Shown: positions 25,868 to 35,108, counted from the stretch's first letter. The stretch: 64,000 bases of DNA from an uncultured Clostridia bacterium (GCA_944380885.1 CALWIZ010000001.1:147814-211813), one strand, 5' to 3'. Notes: a model not told the origin generated them from the letters alone. A program made the numbers and translations.

Positions 25868-26875
25868 TTATAGGTAATCTATCGGAAGCGTTGCCGCGGC
25901 GTTCAGAGAAGTGTCGGCAGTGTTGCCGTCAAGAAATTCATAATAGCCCTGCACGCCTACCATCGCGGCATTGTCACCGCAGTATTTAAGCTCCGGATAA
26001 TAAAGCTTTATGCCGAGTTTTCCGCACTCCTCCGACATACGTGAGCGTAGTTCGCTGTTAGCGGAAACTCCGCCGGCGACCGCTACAGTTTTATAGCCGA
26101 ATTTTAAAGCAGCTTTCAGGGTGTTGTCAATCAGCATATCGCAGACCCTCTGCCGCACCGTGGCGCAGAGCACCGGCACATCGACCGTTCCGCCCTTCTG
26201 GGCGGTGTTGTTTACAAGATTCATAACCGCGGTTTTAAGTCCCGAAAAGCTGAAATCAAACTCTCCGCCGGAAACGTGAGGGTGGGGAAGAGGATACCTT
26301 TGGCAGTCCGCCTGCGTGGCGATTCTGTCGAGCGTTACGCCTCCCGGATATTCAAGACCGAGCGCCCTTGCCGTCTTGTCAAAGCACTCGCCGGCGGCGT
26401 CGTCTCTTGTACCTCCTAAAATGCTGAATTTGGTATAATCCTTGACCTCCGCGATAACCGTGTTGCCGCCTGATACCAGCAGACAGAGAAACGGCGGCTT
26501 AAGATCGGGGTTCGTAATGTAGTTTGCCGCGATATGGGAGCGCAGATGGTGCACCGGTATAAGCGGTTTTCCGAGCGAAAGCGCAAGCCCCTTGGCAAAA
26601 TTCACTCCCACAAGAAGCGCGCCGATAAGCCCCGGGGCGAAGGTGACCGCTACCGCGTCTATATCGTCATAGGTCAATCCGGCTTTTTCGAGCGCTTCGG
26701 CGCATACCGCCGAAATAGCCTCGGTATGCCTTCTTGACGCGATTTCCGGCACCACTCCGCCGTATATTCTGTGCTCTGCTATCTGGGTAGCGACTATATT
26801 TGAAAGAACTTTCCGCTCCTCGGTCACCGCCGCGGCGGTCTCGTCACAGGAGCTTTCAATGCTCAGAATCTTCAT
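25868..26875 (-). CDS. tsaD: tRNA N6-adenosine threonylcarbamoyltransferase TsaD
   Basis: Transfers threonylcarbamoyl to A37 of ANN-decoding tRNAs, with TsaB and TsaE as partners (not in this window). It has the SSCDETAAAV N-terminus, the metal-binding HHLRSH histidines, LLVSGGNTVI and AGGVSANSELR. The ATG at 26875 is preferred over a TTG four codons earlier that abuts the ribosome site. The gene overlaps the end of the phosphatase-RimI fusion by 20 bases. That fits, since RimI and TsaD genes commonly travel together. Confidence 0.95.
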   Translation of the reverse strand: MKILSIESSCDETAAAVTEERKVLSNIVATQIAEHRIYGGVVPEIASRRHTEAISAVCAEALEKAGLTYDDIDAVAVTFAPGLIGALLVGVNFAKGLALSLGKPLIPVHHLRSHIAANYITNPDLKPPFLCLLVSGGNTVIAEVKDYTKFSILGGTRDDAAGECFDKTARALGLEYPGGVTLDRIATQADCQRYPLPHPHVSGGEFDFSFSGLKTAVMNLVNNTAQKGGTVDVPVLCATVRQRVCDMLIDNTLKAALKFGYKTVAVAGGVSANSELRSRMSEECGKLGIKLYYPELKYCGDNAAMVGVQGYYEFLDGNTADTSLNAAATLPIDYL

Positions 26876-27728
26876 CTGGATAATCAAACCTCTTTGTCAT
26901 AATAAGCGCGTCCTCGCGCGGATTTCTGTAAAAATCCTTTCTTCTGCCCTCGGTAATAAATCCGAGCTTCTGATACAGCGAAACGGCGGCGGAATTAGAT
27001 ACCCTTACCTCAAGCGACACAAAGCGCAGCTTTTCTTCCCCTGCAAATTCAAATACACGCTTTAAAAGCGCGGTTCCGGCGCCCTGCCTGCGGTAAGCCG
27101 GATAAACCGCCACATTTGTGATATAACCTTCGTCTATTACCGGTTTTATGCCGATATAGCCTATTATATGCCTGTCGTTTTCGGCTACGAAGAACCTTGT
27201 GCCGCTTCTGTACGATTCGATAAGTCCCTCCGCCGACCAAGGCTCGGAAAAACATATTTTTTCAAGCTTTGCTATCGGCGCTATGTGCTTTTCGGTTATC
27301 GGAACTATACGGAAGTTGCCGAAAAAGCCTTCCTCGCAGAGCTTATCTACCGCCCTGAAGATTTCGTCGCGGCAATTACGGTAGACCTCGGGACTGCCGC
27401 CGAACGGGTCGGATATTCCCCCGCCCAGTACCGAGAGCTTAAAGGTGGGAACGCCCGCCTGCGCGAGCGCCGCAGCGTGGGAGCGGGAAAGACAGATTAT
27501 TTTGTCCGCCTTATCTATATCGGCATCGGTCACCTGACGTGAGATGTGACCGCTTATATCAATGCCGGCTTCCGCCATAACAGCTTTTGAATTTTCACTT
27601 ACGGGCGACCCGTCCGCCGCGAGCCCGCGGCTTTGCGCCGTAACTCCGTAGAGATTTTTTGAATTAAGGTACCCCTCCGCCATGGGACTGCGGCAGGTGT
27701 TTCCGGTACATATAAAAAGTATATTCAT
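26856..27728 (-). CDS. Fusion: low-molecular-weight (arginine) phosphatase + RimI acetyltransferase
   Basis: A single 290-residue frame joins two enzymes. Residues 1-138 are a low-molecular-weight phosphatase. The P-loop is CTGNTCRSPMAEG (C7, R13), and the general-acid aspartate lies in SDPFGG. Threonine after N10 matches YwlE-type protein-arginine phosphatases rather than tyrosine phosphatases. Residues about 140-285 are a GNAT acetyltransferase of the RimI type (VAVYPAYRRQGAGTALL acetyl-CoA loop, SLYQKLGF, YRNPREDALIM), which acetylates the N-terminus of ribosomal protein S18. It lies between polA (1-base overlap) and tsaD (20-base overlap). No frameshift at the join. Confidence 0.88.
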   Translation of the reverse strand: MNILFICTGNTCRSPMAEGYLNSKNLYGVTAQSRGLAADGSPVSENSKAVMAEAGIDISGHISRQVTDADIDKADKIICLSRSHAAALAQAGVPTFKLSVLGGGISDPFGGSPEVYRNCRDEIFRAVDKLCEEGFFGNFRIVPITEKHIAPIAKLEKICFSEPWSAEGLIESYRSGTRFFVAENDRHIIGYIGIKPVIDEGYITNVAVYPAYRRQGAGTALLKRVFEFAGEEKLRFVSLEVRVSNSAAVSLYQKLGFITEGRRKDFYRNPREDALIMTKRFDYPDEDSEH

Positions 27729-30259
27729 TATTCCTTTGCCTCAAGCCAGTTTTTTCCGGAGTGCGCCTCCGCTGTGAGCCTTACGGCAAGATGTGCCGCG
27801 TTTTCCATTTCGTTTTCAAGCAGGGCGCATACTCCTGCGCTGTCAGCCTCGTCACACTCCACAATAAGCTCATCGTGCACCTGTAAAATCAGCTTTGCGG
27901 TCGGATATTTTTCGGAAAGGCTTCTGTATACGTTTATCATTGCCTTTTTTATTATGTCCGCCGCGGTGCCCTGTATCGGCGCGTTTCTCGCCACCCGCTC
28001 GCCGAACGCGCGCAGATTTCCGTTTGAGTTTGAAAGCTCGGGCAGCCAGCGCCGTCTGCCGTAAAGGGTTGTCACGTATCCGTCACGCTTGGCGGCGCTT
28101 ATGGTGTTTTCCATATATGCCGCGACCGACGGATAACCGGCGAGATAATTTTTTATATATCTGTCCGCCTCAGCGCGTGAAACACCTATGTCTTTTGAGA
28201 GCGAAAAAGCGCCTATGCCGTAAACAATTCCGAAATTGACCGCCTTTGCCCGGCTTCTTAATTCCGGAGTTATCATACTGGCAGGCATACCGAAAACCTG
28301 CGCCGCCGTAGCCGTGTGAATGTCCGCTCCGCTTGAAAACGCCGCAATCATATTTTTGTCGTTCGCTATGCTCGCGAGCACACGCAGCTCAATCTGCGAA
28401 TAGTCGGCGTCGCACAGCACCCTGCCGTCAGGTGCGGTAAAGTATTCGCGCAGCCGCCTGCCCTCCGACGTGCGGACGGGAATGTTCTGAAGGTTAGGCT
28501 CAAGCGAGCTTATTCTTCCTGTTCTCGTTTCGGTCTGGTTGAAGGTTGAGTGTATTCTGCCGTCCTCGGCGACACATTCGCGCAGTCCGTCCGCGTATGT
28601 TGATTTCAGCTTCGCAAGCTGCCTGTATTCAAGCAGCAGACCGACCGCCGGATGGGCATAACGCAGTTCCTCAAGCACTTCCGCTCCCGTGCTGTAACCG
28701 CTTTTTGTCTTCTTTTTTGCCGGAAGGCCCAGCTTTTCAAAAAGCGCAGTGCCGAGCTGCTTCGGTGAGTTAAGGTTGAACTCATACCCGACCAGCGAGT
28801 ATATTTCGTTTTCTATTTTTTCTATTCTGCCCTTAAGCTCCTCAGAGAGATTTTCAAGACCTTTTATGTCAACAAGAAAGCCGCAAAGCTCCATACTCGC
28901 CAGCACGCGCGCCAGAGGCAGCTCTATTTCGTCAAACAGCTTACGCTGATTTGTAGCCTCAAGCTCTTTTGCGAGGGTATCGCAGCAAATAGAGAAAAGA
29001 CAGGCGTTTTTTAGAAAATCGTTGCTTTCTCCGGATATTTCCGCGGAGCCTGAGGTGTATTCCTGTAAAAGCCGCTCCGCCGAATATGAGGAGGCGGACG
29101 GGTTGCAGAGATATGCCGCCAGCATGGCGTCGAACACAACGCCGCTTAAATCGCCGTATTTTTTATAAAGATTTTTGCTGTCGTACACACGCTTTTTGAC
29201 TTTTCCGTCAGCCAAAACTGCCGACGCGGTTTTTTCGTCAGCCGAAAAAACGGTGAGCCCTGTCACAATCGCGCAGGCGCCGTTCTCAAAATAAATATCG
29301 GCGGTATCTCCGGCTTTAAGCGGCAATTCAGCCGCGACAGTGAAATTCTCGGTTTTTTCGGCGCTGCCCTGAGCCGCCGCCGAGCTGTCCGGCGTAATGC
29401 CCATTTTTTTCATCAGTCCGAAAAACTCAAGCTCGGTCATAAGGCGGGCAAGTCCGGCGGTGTTACGGCTTTTAAGCGCGTAATCGGCGGGATTCGTGCT
29501 TATAGGCACGCTTTTGCAAATGGTGCCGAGCTCGCGGCTTAAAAACGCGCTTTCCTTTCCTTCGCCCAGTTTTTTGCGGACACTTTCCTTTATGTCGAGC
29601 GTGTCGAGATTTTCATATATATAGTCAATGCTGTGAAATCTTGTTATAAGGTCGGTCGCGGTCTTTTCGCCAACTCCGGCGACGCCGGGAATATTGTCCG
29701 AACTGTCTCCCATAAGGCTTTTGAGCTCTATCATTTCGGGAGGGGTAAGACCGTATTTTTCCAAAAGCGCCGCCTTGTCGTATATTATTATTTCGGGCTT
29801 GCCCATTTTGGTGGCGGCAAGCAGCACCCTTGTATTGTCTGAAATAAGCTGGAGCGAGTCACGGTCGCCGGTGGCGATAACGCAGCTGTCTCCGCTTTTC
29901 TCGCAGCTTGCGGCAAGCGTGCCTAAAATATCGTCCGCCTCGTAGCCCGCGCATTCTACGCAGACGCAGCCGGCAAGCCGCAGCCATTCCTTCATTATCG
30001 GAAGCTGCGAGGCAAGCTCGTCGGGCATGCCTTTTCTGCCCGCCTTGTATTCGGCGTACTTTTTATGCCTGAAGGTAGGGGCTTTAAGGTCGAATGCAAC
30101 GACGATACCGTCCGGCTTTTCGGAGTCGGACAGTTTATTTAAAATATTTATAAAACCGTATACGGCGTTTGTATATCTGCCGTCCTTTGTGGTGAGCAGC
30201 TTTATGCCGTAAAAAGCGCGGTTTATTATGCTGTTTCCGTCTATTGCGAGCAGCTTCAA
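27728..30259 (-). CDS. polA: DNA polymerase I
   Basis: Repair and Okazaki-fragment polymerase. There is an N-terminal 5'-3' exonuclease (GNSIINRAFYGI, GYEADDILGTLA, IPGVAGVGEKTA), a middle domain, and a C-terminal polymerase: motif A DADYSQIELRVLA, motif B RAKAVNFGIVYGI, motif C LQVHDELIVEC. The 3'-5' exonuclease DxE and YxxxD residues are missing from the middle domain, so proofreading is probably lost, as in many Gram-positive PolA proteins. The start is a TTG at 30257-30259, 7 bases after GGAGG; the longer frame to 30304 has no support. Confidence 0.95.
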   Translation of the reverse strand: MKLLAIDGNSIINRAFYGIKLLTTKDGRYTNAVYGFINILNKLSDSEKPDGIVVAFDLKAPTFRHKKYAEYKAGRKGMPDELASQLPIMKEWLRLAGCVCVECAGYEADDILGTLAASCEKSGDSCVIATGDRDSLQLISDNTRVLLAATKMGKPEIIIYDKAALLEKYGLTPPEMIELKSLMGDSSDNIPGVAGVGEKTATDLITRFHSIDYIYENLDTLDIKESVRKKLGEGKESAFLSRELGTICKSVPISTNPADYALKSRNTAGLARLMTELEFFGLMKKMGITPDSSAAAQGSAEKTENFTVAAELPLKAGDTADIYFENGACAIVTGLTVFSADEKTASAVLADGKVKKRVYDSKNLYKKYGDLSGVVFDAMLAAYLCNPSASSYSAERLLQEYTSGSAEISGESNDFLKNACLFSICCDTLAKELEATNQRKLFDEIELPLARVLASMELCGFLVDIKGLENLSEELKGRIEKIENEIYSLVGYEFNLNSPKQLGTALFEKLGLPAKKKTKSGYSTGAEVLEELRYAHPAVGLLLEYRQLAKLKSTYADGLRECVAEDGRIHSTFNQTETRTGRISSLEPNLQNIPVRTSEGRRLREYFTAPDGRVLCDADYSQIELRVLASIANDKNMIAAFSSGADIHTATAAQVFGMPASMITPELRSRAKAVNFGIVYGIGAFSLSKDIGVSRAEADRYIKNYLAGYPSVAAYMENTISAAKRDGYVTTLYGRRRWLPELSNSNGNLRAFGERVARNAPIQGTAADIIKKAMINVYRSLSEKYPTAKLILQVHDELIVECDEADSAGVCALLENEMENAAHLAVRLTAEAHSGKNWLEAKE

Positions 30260-30294
30260 AATATAACCTCCAGTAATTCGGACATATATAATTA

Positions 30295-30323
30295 AGTATA
30301 CCATTTTTTACTTTATATGTCAT
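30295..30323 (-). promoter_or_regulatory. Promoter for the polA operon
   Basis: Minus strand: ATGACA (30318-30323), 17-base spacer, TATACT (30295-30300), facing polA and the downstream phosphatase-RimI and tsaD genes. Confidence 0.6.
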
Positions 30324-30340
30324 CATTTTTTTAAAAAAAT

Positions 30341-30369
30341 TTGACTATTGTTTACATTTGGGCTATAAT
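30341..30369 (+). promoter_or_regulatory. Promoter for dus, placing the transcript start at the ATG
   Basis: TTGACT (30341-30346), 17-base spacer, perfect TATAAT (30364-30369). The dus ATG begins at 30376, only 6 bases after the -10. Initiation at the usual distance would start the RNA at or next to the A of the start codon. No ribosome site is present. Confidence 0.7.
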
Positions 30370-30375
30370 CGGCTT

Positions 30376-31344
30376 ATGAAAATAGGAAATGTTGAAATCA
30401 AAGGATACGCGGGTTTAGCTCCCATGGCGGGCGTTGCGGACCGCGCGATGAGAGAAATATGCAGGGAATACGGCGCGGCGTTCACCGTAGGGGAGCTTAC
30501 AAGCTCAAGGGGTATTACTCTGGGGGACAAAAAGTCGGCCCAGCTGCTTTCGTGCAGCGGCGCTGAAAGACCCTTTGCCTCACAGCTTTTCGGAAGCAAC
30601 CCGCAGATAATGGCTCAGGCGGCAAAAAAGGCGCTCCTGTTTTCTCCCGATTTTATTGATATAAATATGGGCTGTCCCGCGCCTAAGGTGGCGGGAAACG
30701 GCGGCGGAAGCGCCCTTATGAGGGAGCCGGAGCTTGCCGCGCGAATAGTGCGGGCTGTGGCAGAGGCGGTAAACGTGCCGGTCACGGTCAAAATGCGGAC
30801 GGGGTATGACAATGAAAACATAAACGCGCCCGAGCTTGCTAAAATGTGCGAGGACGCCGGAGCGGCGGCGATAACCGTACACGGCAGGACAAGACCGCAG
30901 ATGTACGCTCCCGGTGTGGATTATAAAACAATAGAAAAGGTCAAGCGTTCGGTTTCGGTTCCGGTAATAGGAAACGGCGATGTGACTGACGGAAAAAGCG
31001 CGAGGTATATGTATGAGGCGACCGGCTGCGATTTTGTGTCGGTCGGCAGGGCGGCAGAGGGGAACCCGTTTGTTTTCGCTGAGATAAACGCTTTTTTAAG
31101 CGGAGAAAGCTATACTCCTCCGACACTTGAGGGGCGTTTTTCCGTAATGATGCGGCAGATAGGCCTTATGATGAAATATAAGGACCCGCATATAGCCCTG
31201 CTTGAGTCAAGAAAGCATACGGCGTGGTATATGAGGGGACTTGAGGGCGCTGCGGCGCTGCGGCGTATGTGCGGTGAAATAAAAAGTATCGCGGATATTG
31301 AGGCAATATGCGAAAAAGCACTTGAACAGAACAGAAATTTATGA
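30376..31344 (+). CDS. dusB: tRNA-dihydrouridine synthase (DusB type)
   Basis: FMN enzyme that reduces specific tRNA uridines. In 322 residues, LAPMAGVADRAMREI, DINMGCPAPKVAGNGGGSALM with the catalytic cysteine, TVKMRTGYD, TVHGRTR and VIGNGDV are all visible. The ATG at 30376 gives the canonical MKIGNVEIKGYAGLAPM start; the frame can be extended by six codons only to a TTG without a ribosome site. The promoter position suggests a leaderless mRNA. Followed by yebC. Confidence 0.93.
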   Translation: MKIGNVEIKGYAGLAPMAGVADRAMREICREYGAAFTVGELTSSRGITLGDKKSAQLLSCSGAERPFASQLFGSNPQIMAQAAKKALLFSPDFIDINMGCPAPKVAGNGGGSALMREPELAARIVRAVAEAVNVPVTVKMRTGYDNENINAPELAKMCEDAGAAAITVHGRTRPQMYAPGVDYKTIEKVKRSVSVPVIGNGDVTDGKSARYMYEATGCDFVSVGRAAEGNPFVFAEINAFLSGESYTPPTLEGRFSVMMRQIGLMMKYKDPHIALLESRKHTAWYMRGLEGAAALRRMCGEIKSIADIEAICEKALEQNRNL

Positions 31345-31381
31345 TAAAATTATTTGGTTGAATTGAAAGGATTGATAATAA

Positions 31382-32116
31382 ATGTCAGGACATTCCAAGT
31401 GGAATAACATCAAGCGCAAAAAGGAAAAGACCGACGCCGCAAAGGCAAAGGTATTCACTAAAATAGGAAGAGAAATTTCGGTTATAGTAAAAACCGGAGG
31501 AGCAAACCCGAACGAGAACAGCAAGCTGAAAGACGCTATCGCCAAAGCCAAGGCGGCTAATGTTCCGAATGAGAATATTGAGCGTATAATCAAAAAAGCC
31601 GCGGGAGACGGCGAGGCTAACAATTACGAGGAGCTTGTATACGAGGGCTACGGCCCGTCGGGCGTGGCGGTAGTTGTCGAGACGCTTACCGACAACCGCA
31701 ACCGCACCGCGGGAGAAATGCGCCATTACTTTGACAAGTGCGGCGGAAATCTCGGTCAGTCAGGCTCGGTTATGTTTATGTTCGACCGCAAGGGTCTTAT
31801 CCGAATTGAGGCGGAGGGACTTGAGGAAGACACGGTTATGGAGGACGCGCTTGACGCGGGAGCGGACGATTTCAATTTTGACGGCGATGTGTTTGAGATT
31901 TCGACCGATCCAAATTCGCTCGGCAGGGTGCGTGACGCGCTTGAGGGCAAGGGCTACAGCTTTCTTTCCGCGGAGGTTGAGTATGTGCCGCAGACCATGG
32001 CGACGATTGACGATGAGGAAAGCGCCGCCAAAATGGAAAAGCTCATTGATATGCTTGAGGAAAACGACGATGTTCAGGCGGTATGGCATAACTGGGATAT
32101 GCCGGACGATGAATAA
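31382..32116 (+). CDS. yebC: YebC/PmpR family protein
   Basis: Widely conserved protein of 244 residues. Members act as transcriptional regulators or, as recently proposed for YebC-type proteins, in translation of proline-rich stretches; which applies here is unknown. It begins MSGHSKWNNIKRKKEKTDA, the family signature, followed by KAANVPNENIERIIKK and LTDNRNRTAGEMRHYF. Ribosome site GAAAGGA upstream; it ends before a good terminator. Confidence 0.95.
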   Translation: MSGHSKWNNIKRKKEKTDAAKAKVFTKIGREISVIVKTGGANPNENSKLKDAIAKAKAANVPNENIERIIKKAAGDGEANNYEELVYEGYGPSGVAVVVETLTDNRNRTAGEMRHYFDKCGGNLGQSGSVMFMFDRKGLIRIEAEGLEEDTVMEDALDAGADDFNFDGDVFEISTDPNSLGRVRDALEGKGYSFLSAEVEYVPQTMATIDDEESAAKMEKLIDMLEENDDVQAVWHNWDMPDDE

Positions 32117-32143
32117 TTGATGAATAATCACGGAAGTACACTG

Positions 32144-32172
32144 AAAGGGAAAGCGCGGCTTTCCCTTTTTAC
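32144..32172 (+). terminator. Terminator after yebC
   Basis: Stem AAAGGGAAAGC/GCTTTCCCTTT with loop GCG, then a T-run (32166-32170). Confidence 0.85.
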
Positions 32173-32193
32173 TTTATGTTTACAAAATGGAAA

Positions 32194-32222
32194 TTGAAAT
32201 ATATATGCCTTTCTGTTAAAAT
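32194..32222 (+). promoter_or_regulatory. Promoter for the hydrolase-acyltransferase gene
   Basis: TTGAAA (32194-32199), 17-base spacer, TAAAAT (32217-32222). The transcript would have a very short leader before the ATG at 32240. Confidence 0.55.
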
Positions 32223-32239
32223 ATACTTGTTGAAAGGAT

Positions 32240-34456
32240 ATGAGGCAAATGGCGATAAGCAGGGCTACAAAAGCGGCGCTCAAGGCTCTTTCTTATCCGG
32301 ATCCGGATATAAAGAAATCGTACAGGATTGTCCGAAGGATTGAGAAACTGACCGCCGGACGGGCAAAAAGCTCCAAAACCTGCAAAATCGAAAACAAATA
32401 TGTAACGCGCGGCGATTATAATATACCCGTGCGTATTTTCACGCACAGGCAGACCGCTCCCAAAGGAGTTATCCTGTTCTTCCACGGCGGCGGCTGGGTC
32501 AACGGAAATATCGACACATATAATTCCGTATGTATGGATATATGCGAAATTCTCGAACGCACGGTAGTTTCGGTCGATTACAGGCGCGCTCCCGAATATA
32601 AATTCCCGACAGCCCCCGAGGACTGCTATGCTGTGGCGCAAAAGCTATTTTCAGGCGAGCTGGTTTCAGGCTTCCTGCCGGAGGATATTATACTGATGGG
32701 CGACAGCGCCGGAGGCAACCTTGCGGCGGCGGTTTCGCTTATGGCGCGCGACAGGGGAGAATTTTGCCCCAAGCGGCAGATACTCATATATCCGTCGGTT
32801 TACAATGACCATTCCGAAAACTCGCCTTTTGAGTCAGTGAGGGAAAACGGTACGGATTATCTTTTGACTTCAAACCGGATTACAGGTTATACCGAGCTTT
32901 ATATATCCGATAAAAGCGACCTTAGTAATCCGTATTTCGCGCCGCTGCTGGCGGAAGACCTGCACGGTCAGCCGGATACCCTTATTATAACGGCGCAGTT
33001 CTGTCCGCTTCGTGACGAGGGCGAGGAGTACGGCAGGCGGTTGTCTGACGCGGGAAACAATGTTTCGGTTTACAGAATGCCCGACGCGCTGCACGGATAT
33101 TTTACCCTGCCTGTTAAATTCAGACCGCAGAAACGTACATACGCGGTGATAAGACGGTTTTTAGGCGACGACCGCATTTCAGACAACAGCGCGAAAAGCT
33201 GGATAAAGCTCGACAACGCGGCTAAAATCTTTCCGCCTACAACCTCGAAAAAGGACGCGCGGGTCTTCCGCTTTTTCTGCGAGACGGCGGAACCTGTCGA
33301 TAAAAGGGCGCTTCAGTCCGCACTTGACGAGGTTATGAAAATGTTTCCTTTTTACCGTTCAATCCTTAAAAAGGGAATATTCTGGTACTATTTTGAGAGC
33401 AGCGATATAAGGCCTGAGGTGCGTGAGGAATACAAGGAGCCATGCTCTGAGCTGTTCGACATAAACCGCAAGGATCTGCTTTTTGAGGTAACATATTATA
33501 AAAACAGGGTAAATTTTGAGGTTTATCACGCGCTGGCGGACGGCGGCGGAGCGGCAAAATTTTTCCAGACCCTTATGGCGCTTTATGTAAAAAGGGCGCA
33601 TTACAGGGAGTTCGACGATATAGAAACGACCGATTACGACGCTTCGGCGGCGGAACGCAAGGACGACAGCTTTTTTAAATATTACAACAAGCGCGAGGCG
33701 TCGGGGGTCAGCTTTCCTAAGCGTGCATACCATATAAGGGGAGAACGGCTCTCGAAGCATCCTATCGGGGTTATCGAAGGTGAAATATCGGTAAAAACAC
33801 TGCTTGAAAAGGCGCACGGCTACAACGCCACCGTAACGGCATTTGTCACCGCGGTGCTGCTTAAGGCGATAGGCGAGGGAATGCCGGTAAGAGAACGCGG
33901 CAGGAAGGTCATAATAAACGTGCCTGTGGATTTAAGGCAGTATTTCGGCTCTAAATCGGCGAGAAACTTTTTCGGTATAATCGATGTGGAATATGATTTC
34001 TCAAAGCAGTCCGACCGCTTTGAGGATATAGTAAAAAGCGTCAGCGAGGGAATGAAGCAGAACCTTGACAGGTCAAAAATAGCCAAAAGAATGGAAAGCC
34101 TCTCAAAAATGGAAAATATCTTTCCGACAAGGGTGCTGCCGGTCTATATCAAGGACCCGGGGCTTAAAATAGCCACATATTTTGCCGAAAGGGGAGTAAC
34201 CGCCGCCGTTTCAAATCTCGGAATAATCAAAATGCCGCCGGAAATGAGCGGGTATATAAAGAAATTCGGGGTTCTCTGCTCCACGAAACGTATACAGGCG
34301 TGTATGTGCTCGTTCGGGGACAGCTTTGTCATAACCTTTACCTCTCCGTTTGCCTCGACCGATATACAGTGTCGCTTTTTCAGAATGCTGACGTCTATGG
34401 GTGCGGACGTGACGATTACCTCAAATCTCGGGAGTGACAGGAATGTTGTACTGTAA
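32240..34456 (+). CDS. Fusion: HSL-type alpha/beta hydrolase + condensation/alcohol-acyltransferase-like domain
   Basis: A 738-residue two-domain protein. Residues about 20-315 are a hormone-sensitive-lipase-type esterase: oxyanion motif HGGGW (82-86), nucleophile GDSAGG (154-159), candidate acid D259, histidine H285 in DALHGY. Residues about 330-738 resemble condensation/alcohol acyltransferase folds, with the active-site HALADGG motif (H430, D434, G435) and a conserved NVPVDLRQYF segment. No signal peptide. The start may be the ATG at 32240 or 32249. It overlaps the zinc-ribbon membrane gene by 14 bases. Acyl transfer to or from an unknown alcohol or lipid is inferred; the substrate cannot be predicted. 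Confidence 0.8.
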   Translation: MRQMAISRATKAALKALSYPDPDIKKSYRIVRRIEKLTAGRAKSSKTCKIENKYVTRGDYNIPVRIFTHRQTAPKGVILFFHGGGWVNGNIDTYNSVCMDICEILERTVVSVDYRRAPEYKFPTAPEDCYAVAQKLFSGELVSGFLPEDIILMGDSAGGNLAAAVSLMARDRGEFCPKRQILIYPSVYNDHSENSPFESVRENGTDYLLTSNRITGYTELYISDKSDLSNPYFAPLLAEDLHGQPDTLIITAQFCPLRDEGEEYGRRLSDAGNNVSVYRMPDALHGYFTLPVKFRPQKRTYAVIRRFLGDDRISDNSAKSWIKLDNAAKIFPPTTSKKDARVFRFFCETAEPVDKRALQSALDEVMKMFPFYRSILKKGIFWYYFESSDIRPEVREEYKEPCSELFDINRKDLLFEVTYYKNRVNFEVYHALADGGGAAKFFQTLMALYVKRAHYREFDDIETTDYDASAAERKDDSFFKYYNKREASGVSFPKRAYHIRGERLSKHPIGVIEGEISVKTLLEKAHGYNATVTAFVTAVLLKAIGEGMPVRERGRKVIINVPVDLRQYFGSKSARNFFGIIDVEYDFSKQSDRFEDIVKSVSEGMKQNLDRSKIAKRMESLSKMENIFPTRVLPVYIKDPGLKIATYFAERGVTAAVSNLGIIKMPPEMSGYIKKFGVLCSTKRIQACMCSFGDSFVITFTSPFASTDIQCRFFRMLTSMGADVTITSNLGSDRNVVL

Positions 34457-35108
34457 AAAATGCGGAGTCAGCGTTGAGGGCAATCCCGATTACTGTCCGC
34501 TTTGTCAGGGCGAGCTTTCGGGAACCGCTCTTGGCGCTCAGAAATATCCGACAATACCTAAGAAGCCTGACCGTCTGGCTTTCGCGCTTAAGCTCGCGTT
34601 TATGATAACGCTTGCCGCGGTGGTCATATGCGCATTTGTCGATTACTGTATTACCGGCGCGGCTTTCGGCTGGTGGCTTTATGTCGCAGCGGGAGCGGCA
34701 ACACTGTGGGTCGCCGCTGCGGTTGCTTTGAAGCTCAGGGGGAATGTGGCGAAAAGCATCTTTTTCACCACGGTGACAGGCGTGCTTCTTACTTTTCTGT
34801 GGGACCTCGGCACCGGATACACCGGCTGGTCGGTCGATTATGTGCTGCCGATTTCGCTTATAGCGGCAATGCTTGCCATGGCGGTGACCTCAAGAATACT
34901 CAAGCTGCCGATAGAGCAGTATATATATTATATGATTCTTGATATAATTTTCGCGATTGTCCCGCTCATACTTATTCTTACAGGCGCGGTAACCCTTATA
35001 CCGCTTTCGCTCGCGAGCGTTGCGGCAAGCGTATTGTCGCTTGCGGCGCTGATAATATTTGAGGGAAGAGCGGTAAAGGCGGAAATAATAAGACGTACCC
35101 ATTTATAG
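34443..35108 (+). CDS. Zinc-ribbon membrane protein, DUF6320-like
   Basis: A 221-residue protein. It begins with a zinc ribbon (MLYCKKCG..., then CPLCQG), followed by a short proline-rich linker and about six hydrophobic segments, ending in a basic IIRRTHL tail. From memory, DUF6320 proteins of this design are often encoded beside predicted alcohol acetyltransferases in Clostridia, as here; I could not check this. The ATG at 34443 has GGAG 8 bases upstream; the GTG at 34434 lacks one. The overlap with the upstream fusion gene suggests a shared function. Confidence 0.75.
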   Translation: MLYCKKCGVSVEGNPDYCPLCQGELSGTALGAQKYPTIPKKPDRLAFALKLAFMITLAAVVICAFVDYCITGAAFGWWLYVAAGAATLWVAAAVALKLRGNVAKSIFFTTVTGVLLTFLWDLGTGYTGWSVDYVLPISLIAAMLAMAVTSRILKLPIEQYIYYMILDIIFAIVPLILILTGAVTLIPLSLASVAASVLSLAALIIFEGRAVKAEIIRRTHL

